Of a DNA stretch of 64,000 nt, positions 55,843-64,000 are shown piece after piece. Made by a program: the position numbers and the translations under genes. Origin of the DNA: Cryptomeria japonica (Eukaryota > Streptophyta > Pinopsida > Cupressales > Cupressaceae); contig NC_081410.1 of the NCBI RefSeq assembly GCF_030272615.1, forward strand, positions 568,809,152 to 568,873,151. Reading direction: 5' to 3'. The notes beneath the pieces were generated by a model. It was not told the DNA's origin. It made no database searches and saw nothing but the letters and a program-made list of their open reading frames with translations. Position 1 is the first letter of the stretch. Every line of letters starts with the position of its first letter.

Positions 55843-58800
55843 CATGTCCTAGAAGGAGTCGTGTATGTTGGAGATGTAAGAGCTTACATTCACTGTCATA
55901 TTGAGGATTTGGGAACCAGTTATTAAGAACATGTATATGAGAGAGTTAATGGGAGGTTCTGGAAAGATTAAGCTCGAGTACAAACACATTGAGGATCTAG
56001 GGTTTACCAACATTCTGGATATTCTGGAATTTGAAGATGATATTATTAGATATGTTTTGAGCAGAGTGCATGGAGAGTTTATCTATTTAGACAGATTGTA
56101 TAAGATCTCAAAGGAGGCCATCAAGGCAATCATCAGTTTACAGTAGGTTGGGCAACATCCCAAGAAGAAGGGTTCTAATGATCAGTTCAACAAGATCACC
56201 AGTGCAACATCAGACAAGAGATCAATGAGGGTTAGTATTATGACTGACATAGATATCAGATTCAAAAGCATGGTCATTGGTTACAAGGTAACTCAGTCTA
56301 ATCGACTGAATTCTATTTTTATCTCCTACATTTATGCAACTCATAAAATGATGAGGGAGAATGAGAGGTTATATCTATGTGGTTGGATGTTGGATGAATT
56401 TCTAAACAACTTAGGAAAGATCAAAGGAGAGAAGAAAGGAACATTTCAGTATGGAAACCTAATTGTCTATTTAATGTTGTTTTTCATCAATGAGACTGCC
56501 AATTTTGGGAAGAGACAATGGGCATTCGATATCTTGGTAGGGAGGCAACTAAAACAATCAATTGCTACATTGGGTAGTCAGAGAGATGACAAAGTGTGGG
56601 GTTACTTTAAAGCATTTCAGAAGGCTATGAATTCTAGGGTGAGGGTTCCAAAGCACATTGTTGAGAAGTACTCAACCGAGATATGCTTCATGGTCAAGAA
56701 AGATGAAACTTTGACGGAAGTCGTAAGGCCCCGAAAGATTTGGATTGAAGAAATGGGTTATGAAGTTGATGCATAGATTCTAGATGCTTATGCACATATG
56801 CTAATTGAGGCACCTATTGATGAAACTGTAAAAACATTTGGTAGTGCTAAGCAGAAGAAGCAAGAGGTTGAAATCGAGTTAAACTAGAAAAATAGGGAGA
56901 AGTAGGAGGGAAAGGCAAGTAAATTTGTTGAAAAGGTTTCACAGGATATCAAAGAATTGATTGATGCTATTCTGGAGAAAGGAAGGAAAAGGAAAGAGCC
57001 AGAAATATTCATTGAGCTTATTGCAGCAGAATATGGATTTGATGATGACACACCCTTAGCATTCAAGAGGGTATTGAGGAAGAAAACTGAAGAGACTAAG
57101 GTGGAAGCAAAGAAGCAACCGGTTAGGAAAGTTACTATCAGGGTACCGGCACATAAAAGAGCACCAAAAGAAACACCTTCAGCCCCATCTAGTACTAGAA
57201 GAAGGAAGAAGAAGGATGCCACTAATCTAGCACTTGTATTTGGTAATGTAACTATTATCCCACCCAAGAATTGTGCAGAGTTAGTTGATGAAATTACTAA
57301 AGATGGTACGTTAAAGAATGTACAATTTTATTATGAGCATTTGGATAATGATGAACAATGAGAAGTAGAGGAATTAGTTTTATTGTATTTGGATATTTAT
57401 AAGAAAGCCCTATTAGAAATTGAAGACCAAATACCGACACAGTTATATGACATATTAGATGCTAGAAGGTTATCAGCAATGGAAGAGGACAGGCATTTGA
57501 AGGTTCAAGAATTATTATCTATGTGTGTTTCTATTACTCTAGAGGAGATGGACAAGACACTTCAAGTTGCAGATGGGAAAATATTTAACATCAAGCATAG
57601 AATAATCAGTCTTATGTTAGGTAGGGTCAATGAGATAGTCAAGGAGCCACACAAGGAATGGGTTAAGTTCTTTAAATAAAACTATTTTTTTTATACTTCA
57701 TCGGAACCTAAGACAGATACTGCAGACATCCTGATTGAAGGGAAATGTAAAGGTATTGTGGGTACCTCACCCTCAATTTTGAAAAACATTAAGATAGTGG
57801 ATATTGAGCCCCCAGTAGAAACAAATGTACAGGAAAATGTTGAGATACCAACAAATACAGAGAGTGTAATGGTTGCAAATGTACAAGTTACTAATGTTGA
57901 GGATAACAATCCTCTGGATCAAAATATACAGGATTAGGTTACAATTCCTATGGAGGATCCAACAGTTACTAATACTTCACCAAGTGGCAAAGCCACTTGG
58001 TGCAAGTGAGGAATCTACAAAAGGTAAACCATCAAAGGAGGAGAAAGCAGATTCTGGCTGGGAACCGGTAGTGAGTCCATCATTTTTGTCAATTGACACC
58101 TCGTAGGTTGAAAATAAAATCATTACCGAGATGAGTTCTACTGAACTCATGATGATGGTTGCACAAAAAATGATGAAGGAAGGATATATGGATAAAGGGG
58201 TTATTGATTAGTCTATCATTATTTTGCATAGACTTGTCCCAGATTGCAAATTTGACAATGAAGTGAGCCCATCCAACAAGCTTAAGATAATCACTGAGCA
58301 TATTTCAAAGGAATTCCAGTCTTTACAATAGATATCAAATGAATAGGCATTGGAGAGGTTTACACGGGAAAAGAGAACTACATTTGATCAGATGATTGAG
58401 TCAGAGAGGAAGGAGATTAATGATAAGTTGAAGTTGATAGATAACTCTTTGAGATGGTGTACTAATATCTATAGAGTATGTTGTAACACAGGTTTGCTTA
58501 CCATAGAGGCAGATAAAAGGATTAAGGATATTCAAGAGGAGATTGTAGGTATAGTTAATTCTTTTTATGGATCAAACTCTTTAACTACATCTATAGATGG
58601 TAAGATTTTTGTTTTTGGAAGCCCAAGTTTTAGTTCTTGAGAGGGAAAAAGCTAAAATCATAAGGAGATACAGAAGTCTTAGAGGATTGGTGAGTCCCTG
58701 GTTAGATTCATTAATTATAAATAAGAAAGAGTGTATAGATATGGTTGGTAAGCCCACATCAGCAGAGCTTAATGAGAAATAGTCATTTGCCCATATGCTA

Positions 58801-58899
58801 AATGGACTAGTATATATTTCCAGCACTTTCAAATCTGGTTGGGATACTTATCTAGAGATTTTGGAGAAGGCCTATCTAAATGTTTTCAAATATATTTAG

Positions 58900-59144
58900 C
58901 TCCGGTAAGGTATTTCGAGACATTCATTAATCTTTCATTTTTCATCTTGATTTTTGCTTTTTTCGTATTTTTGGTTAGCATTGATGTCAAAAGGGGAGTA
59001 TAGGTGAGAAGTATTTAGGAGATATGGAGCATTTTGTTTAGATGGATATTCAACTCAGGGGGAACAAGCTCATGATGAAACCGACAGATGGAAACCATGA
59101 TCATTTTTCACATGAGTTTTGTGATCAATGCCAAAGGGGGAGAT
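58900..59144 (+). other. Cp3 3' untranslated region and polypurine tract
   Basis: Purine runs at about 58988 (aaaaggggagtatagg), 59056 (cagggggaacaag) and 59125-59143 (atcaatgccaaagggggag). The last directly precedes the 3' LTR. Confidence 0.75.
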
Positions 59145-60074
59145 TGTTGGCAATTGACACTCAATTGGTTGGTTTCATTATGTTTTCATTGATGGAAACA
59201 TGTCAACATGGTAACATGTCCCAACTTCATATTTTGGTTTAGTAGTGTACTGGTAGACACTTCACAGACACTTCATTGGCACCGGTTGGCTAGATGGATT
59301 TCATTGGTTACCTATAATGCAGGCCGACATGGTTTATATTTAGGTTATCGGTATTGGAGGCTGACATCATTTGGGAGATCTGGCATTAGAAATTGTTTTT
59401 GATATTCATGTATTTATGTTATTGAGCCGACATGTATATTCATATTGAAATTATCTTTGTAAGCTGACATAAGGAATGATGGATTGTAAAGGGGTATATA
59501 GGTTAGTTGACTAGATCATTTTGTAAGATGTATGTATGAGGAAATAATAAAGGAGATGTGAAATATATGAAAGAGATCATGTATGTGAGGATATATATGT
59601 AAGGGGTTATTCTAGTAAGGTATTAGGGTTTTAGACTGAAACAGACAAAGCTTAACCAATACTGTATTCAGGCATAGAAGAGGTTATCTTTGTAGTCCAA
59701 TCCTGTCTCTGGATTGTAGTCTGGATTTGTATGTAGTCAATGAGGCTCCTTTTGTGATTGAGCAGTGTGCTCTAGGCGGTTAGCCTTCCTGCAAGTGTTG
59801 GACCCTATATTTTGTAATATCTCTTCATATGGTCAGTGGATTGATATAGTGGGTCACAAATACCACCACGGTTTTTCCTCTTTTAGGTTTTCCACATATA
59901 ATTATGTGTGTTATGGTATTCATTTGTGTGATTGGATTATTCATTGCTTTACTTCTTTCAATATTATATGTATCGATATACTGGTTGGTGAAAGCATGTT
60001 TTAATAAGGTTAAAATTGATCATTCTGGTAGAACACCGATTCACCCCCCCTCTCAGTGTTCTTGGGTTCCAACA
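59145..60074 (+). repeat. Cp3 3' LTR (930 bp)
   Basis: TGTTGGCAATTGACACTC start and CCAACA end form the terminal inverted repeat TGTTGG/CCAACA. Direct repeat of 51675-52574. Confidence 0.88.
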
Positions 60075-61194
60075 TCTTTAAGTCATCTAAGTCCTATAGT
60101 TTAACCAGATAGACTTAACTGGTAAAGCAAAGACAGTTTTTATCAGAACCGATAGTTAGGACTTCAACCGGTAAATGACAGACAGTGTTACATTCTGACA
60201 ACTGGTACATGAAAATCATGAATATTGAGATGATGTGGTTTTACAGCAGCGTTGAAGACTATCAAATGAAGATATTTTCATGACCACACGTGTTGAATCA
60301 ATCAGATGAATGAGATTTGTTTGACAGAATAGATTAGTTGATGGAGACTTAACCGATAGTGATAAAAATCACTCAGACTGATAAAACGACACAGAATTGG
60401 ATTTGTTATGTTGGTGGTTGACTTAACTAAAGCATACAATGCAAGATTGTCTAGATGCATTAAACCTAGGGAATTGTAACAAGGTTCTAGCTGACCTTAT
60501 GATGATTTTAATCATGTCATGCGGTATGAAAGGATATATGCACATGAGCTTGATAGTGTGATAAATGATTAGCGAAATTTATATTTCACATAGTGCGATG
60601 ATCAGAGGAGTTGAGAAATGAAGTATTTGTGATGTTATAATGTTCTAAAGTGGATCTTATCATATACAAAAGGTGTTATACTGATATCATTTGTACTTGT
60701 TGTTTCCCTAATAGTTGCAACAAGAAAATCCTCTTACAAGTCACTCCTAATAGGGTGTAGTCAGATCCTAATAGTCTCGATCATTAACTCCTCTAACCAG
60801 GTGACACATTAACTTTTGTTTGCAAATCCAAGTTACTTCAGTAGCTCCTAATAGGCCTTGTCCTCACAAGCCTTTTTGTAAAGCTCTCAACCGAGCTTAG
60901 ACACTTCTAACAGGGTGTGCCCTTAACTAGGTGTTGTAGACCTTAACCAGTTAGATCTCTATACTATAGATAGTGGATCTTGTGGGTACTAACTCCCATC
61001 ATGGTTTTTCCCATTTGAGTTTTCCACGTGTAAACTCGTATGTCATGTGGTTTATGCTTTATGTGGTGATTGCATACTTGGTGTTACTTCTTACATGTCT
61101 ATTCAGTTTTAAGTTGGTGAAACTGGTATTCAGTTTTGTATTTTTTTTGCTATCACTGATTCACCCCCCTTCTCAATGCCTTATAATTTCATCA
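60075..61194 (+). repeat. Cp2 3' LTR, first 135 bp missing
   Basis: Aligns with 49082-50202 from 'tctttaagtcatc' to 'ttcatca'. The missing start coincides with the Cp3 insertion point. Followed by gaaga (possible target duplication) and then the Cp1 3' LTR. Confidence 0.85.
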
Positions 61195-61200
61195 GAAGAA

Positions 61201-62724
61201 TGTTGACATAATTGGCATAACTGATACAAATCAATAATGGTGACTGAAATGGTAAAGGACTGTTTGAGATGATATAGTGATGAAGAGATTGAGATTGTAT
61301 GATCAGATGACTTTGATCAGTTATTTGTATTGTCATTGATGGCAACTGATGTTTACTATGTTGTATTTTATCATCTAAGTCTTTTTGGTCTACCAAAAAT
61401 GCTTTACCAGTATTATAGACAATGAACTGGGAATTAGGAGCTTAACCGGTAAACAAGGAATGTTTTGATTTGATCTGGTGATTTATAATGATTGAAGTGT
61501 TGTGGTTTGGAATGTGAGCTTGCATCATTGTAATATGTATCTGACCGGAACCACAACATGTTTTGGTTATCCAAAATCTTGTTTATGATTTCTGTTGTAT
61601 TTTTGCTAGGGTTTAAGAAGGGTTTAAGGACTGGTAAATAATTCTCTTACCTGGTAATGATTTTTGGTTTGATGGTGATCTACATCAAGTTCAAATGTTG
61701 GTGATGACGTGGCACAAAACACATGAAGTGTTTGAAATATGTTTTGGCACTGGAGAGTGAATTTCTTTGGAATATGCAAAGTGCTTAGAGAAATATTCTA
61801 AGGGTTTGTGTTTGTATCAGATCGAGAAATGATGATCATTCAACAGTTGAAATTGATTTGTAATTGATTGTAATGATTCATATGATGATCGATGATGATC
61901 TGTAATGGGCTGTAAAAGACCTATGATGATCTATGTTGTAAGTCTTAGGGTTTTGTAATCGACTAAGTTGTAAAGGTTATTTATGTCAATACAATTGATG
62001 TTTAGTTTGTCACTAGTTTTGAGAAAAGTGTGAAGCCAAACCAGAGTATGAGATCTACCAGAGAGTAGAAGATTTGGAGCTTAATTGGATCTGATCAGGC
62101 AAGTAGTTAAGTGTTGTACCTAGATCATTCACTATTATTCTCTAACAATTACAACAGTCAAAATCCCTTAACCGGGTAGGTCCTAATAGGCCTTACATTG
62201 TAAATCCCTTAACCAAGTAGCTCTATATCAGAGTGTTAAATCCTCTTGCGAGGTTCATCCTAACAAGTCAAAGCTCCTAATAGGGCTCATCATCTAAATC
62301 CGTTAACCTGGTGACTCCTAATACAGTCTTCTCCTAATAGGGCATTATTGTAAGCTTCTAATCAAGCTAGGTTCCTAACAGGGCGCATTCTGAAAGAGTG
62401 CACAATTTTTCTGGGTACCAATTCCCACCGTGGTTTTTCCCTATTTGGGTTTCCATGTGAAAAACATGGTTTTCATATGGTGAATATTTTTAGGTGCTAT
62501 TATGTTTGACTTTTAGTTTATGCATATTGATGAACACTTAATGAGTTGTTCTGATAAACTGGTTTAACAACTGGTTATCAGTGATTATCGGTAATGGTAA
62601 AGAGTTTATTACTGGTTTATGTTTGATTTGAAGAAGTTTTATAAGTTCAAGTTTTAAGATTGAAATTATTGTTAATATTGATTCACCCCCCTCTAAGTAT
62701 TAACTGGATCCTCTAAGATTATCA
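61201..62724 (+). repeat. Cp1 3' LTR
   Basis: Direct repeat of 32767-34292 starting TGTTGACATAATTGG and ending TTATCA. The word array CTCCTAATAGGGC/ATCCCTTAACCGGG is at about 62160-62400. Confidence 0.9.
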
Positions 62725-62846
62725 ATTACAACAAATAAATAGCAGGAAAAAAACTGCTAGGCTATCCCATGCTAAACATTTAGCTAGCATAATAGGCTCA
62801 CACATAACCAGAGTACCTAGTGTAGAACCCAAAAATCATGAGTTAT
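62725..62846 (-). other. Gy3 leader
   Basis: Untranslated Gy3 DNA between its primer site and the point where Cp1 inserted; continues at 32766 on the other side. No reading frame. Confidence 0.5.
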
Positions 62847-62858
62847 GCTTTGATACCA
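62847..62858 (-). other. Gy3 primer binding site (minus strand)
   Basis: GCTTTGATACCA on the plus strand, so TGGTATCAAAGC on the minus strand, complementary to initiator tRNA-Met with one difference. Orientation agrees with the minus-strand gag at 32038-32711. Confidence 0.7.
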
Positions 62859-64000
62859 AAAGTTTAGCACCCACAAACAAACCCCAGGGATCTTACACTA
62901 ACAACCTAGAAATGGAGTAATTTTTTTTTTGTTTGCTAATTAAGTTTTCATTATACATACTCTAGGGAACATGATAAAGAATTAGTTCACTTAATTTCTT
63001 CTTAGTATTACATCTTAAATATTGATTGTCTAATTATGTTCTTGACATAACCGTAATATGCTTACATAGTCACATATCGCTCCCTAGGGCATACTGACGT
63101 CACTACTTAAATCCAATATTAACTTTATGATTCTTAATCCAAGCATTAGATTTACAACCAACATGACAATGCACATGTGCACCTAACTACCATAATATCC
63201 TCACACAAGATTATACCACATGGGTTTCCCTCTAATATCTTAATGTATTCTACCTTCCATAATGCTTAGCAACTACATAACTAAACATAAAATAAACCCC
63301 TCTATACAATAGATCCGTCTAGGATCCCCAAACCAAACAATCCTACGTATCTAAATGCCTTAGCTTACCTAATGCATTGATACTTCATACTCTTTCTAGT
63401 GCCTGATCATGAATGGGAAGCTTTTATCAAATGCATAATACTTAGGATTACCTATCCTTAAGTGTGACATGATCATTTCACCACCTACAAGTATAATGCA
63501 TCCAACTAGATGACCTATCATACAAGGTAATGCATAATCATCAATATATGATTCTACACATTCATCCTATAGATTGATTATGCCTTAACATGCTAAGGAA
63601 GAGGTCCTACTACCATTATCATTATGTTTCTATCACTTCCCACATATAAAATGCATCACTTTAATGCCATACAACCTAGTACTACCATGATCTTAACTGC
63701 ACTATTGCTGCCTATTCACATAATAAATTACCTATATGCCATTCTATCTAGTGCTTCCATAAAATGCATGCATACTCGCTTATCTATACTTCTTTATGAA
63801 AATTGACATTATCTACACATTGATTATTTTATTGCTGCCACCTTACTAATGCATACAAAACCTTTTATGTTCCTCAATGTAATTAGTCTTCTAAGTTTTT
63901 TCATGATTTTTAGTCTCATGGCTGATTTAGTTTCTATGATGCTAACTAATGTCTCTATTATATGTCATGTTTTCTTACTATATCATTAATGGTTTGACAA
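62859..64000 (-). repeat. Probable Gy3 5' LTR (partial)
   Basis: Position upstream of the primer site makes this the Gy3 LTR. It is AT-rich without reading frames. The other LTR is outside the window, so the limits cannot be set and no terminal CA is obvious next to the primer site. Confidence 0.4.

Larger units (their letters stand above)
54115..58899 (+). pseudogene. Cp3 ORF2: unknown protein of about 1000 codons, interrupted
   Basis: Begins MEAGSSYLPMFISNPT at 54115 and is cut at 54249 by sL1; the frame resumes in phase at 55843 with HVLEGVVYVGDV. Further open pieces at 55901-56146, 56225-56776, 56957-57361, 57383-57679 and 58350-58640 follow in series with TAG, TAA and TGA codons where Gln or Arg is likely. 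Notable stretches: HIEDLGFTNILDILEF, FGKRQWAFDILVGRQLKQS, HIVEKYSTEICFMVKKDE, a Lys/Arg-rich part near 57120-57220 and a helical Glu/Lys-rich C-end. I do not recognise the family. It is not RT, integrase or PMD by any motif. It lies where pol would be. Confidence 0.6.
51675..60074 (+). mobile_element. Cp3: copia-type element with multi-knuckle gag and unknown ORF2
   Basis: 3' LTR 59145-60074 (TGTTGG...CCAACA) is complete; the 5' LTR (about 51675-52574) lacks its first bases. Between them are a degenerate primer site, a coiled-coil/knuckle gag, and a second coding region of about 1000 codons that contains no domain I recognise. No protease, integrase, RT or RNase H is seen, so the element is probably non-autonomous. 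sL1 is inserted in ORF2. Confidence 0.8.
48947..61194 (+). mobile_element. Cp2: copia-type element with coiled-coil multi-knuckle gag
   Basis: 5' LTR 48947-50202 (TGTTGG...TTCATCA), primer site, a gag of unusual build, and a 5'-truncated second LTR 60075-61194. Five bases before (ggaga) and after (gaaga, 61195-61199) differ at one position and are a plausible target duplication at the Cp1 polypurine tract. The interior after gag is missing and Cp3 occupies the place. No polymerase is present in what is left. Confidence 0.75.
32767..62724 (+). mobile_element. Cp1: full-length Ty1/copia element, nested and degenerate
   Basis: LTRs at 32767-34292 (1526 bp) and 61201-62724 (1524 bp) start TGTTG and end ATCA and agree at nearly nine bases in ten by eye. 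Internal parts are an initiator tRNA-Met primer site, gag split by TG1, CCHC knuckle, protease, integrase, RT, RNase H (copia order, integrase before RT) and a 3' region with purine tracts. Cp2 sits between the purine tract and the 3' LTR. I found no exact target duplication (actaa left, attac right), though both flanks read as one Gy3 leader. Many stops; not functional. Confidence 0.9.

Noticed and set aside
1-64000. CRISPR array, operon-like gene cluster or bacterial defence system
   Set aside because: All tandem repeats are LTR, minisatellite or AT-rich units without spacer structure, and every coding region is plant retroelement type.

Overview
This window is plant nuclear DNA made almost entirely of LTR retrotransposons inserted into one another. 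I found no host gene, rRNA gene, functional tRNA gene or CRISPR array. The evidence for a plant is direct: Ty3/gypsy elements of the Tat type (two RNase H domains, G-patch), Ty1/copia elements primed by initiator tRNA-Met, a plant mobile domain (PMD) gene, and a primer site matching plant tRNA-Lys. Repeat density and decay suggest a large-genome seed plant. A gymnosperm would fit, but the sequence does not decide it.

Layout. Names are mine. Gy3 is an old minus-strand gypsy element; its gag remnant is at 32038-32711 and its primer site and probable LTR are at 62725-64000. It was split by the copia element Cp1 (32767-62724). Cp1 was in turn invaded in gag by TG1 (34795-45155, minus strand, gag only, no polymerase) and next to its 3' LTR by Cp2 (48947-61194). 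Cp2 contains Cp3 (about 51675-60074), and Cp3 contains a solo LTR, sL1 (54250-55837). The deepest stack is Gy3 > Cp1 > Cp2 > Cp3 > sL1, five levels. To the left lies a remnant gag-bearing element, Cp4 (14309-16310, continued at 29173-32037). It is split by Gy2 (16316-29167, target duplication GTATG) and abuts Gy1 (240-14308).

Gy1 and Gy2 are both Tat-like but differ. Gy1 has 3.4 kb LTRs and reads gag, protease, archaeal-type RNase H, RT, RNase H, integrase, so the second RNase H lies before RT. Gy2 has 1.65 kb LTRs, no recognisable gag, then protease, G-patch, RT, degenerate RNase H, archaeal-type RNase H and integrase. Between integrase and its 3' LTR it carries an antisense three-exon PMD gene. 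In both elements the canonical RNase H has lost its first catalytic Asp while the archaeal-type copy keeps D-E-D.

Cp1 is a complete but decayed gag-pol copia element. Cp2, Cp3 and Cp4 carry a different gag with several CCHC knuckles (a long coiled coil precedes them in Cp2 and Cp3), and I see no polymerase in what remains. Cp3 also has a second reading frame of about 1000 codons that I do not recognise. TG1 is probably the youngest insertion in the Cp1 stack. Nearly all coding regions are broken, mostly by TAG/TAA/TGA codons where Gln, Arg or Trp is expected, which is the pattern of methylated-cytosine decay.
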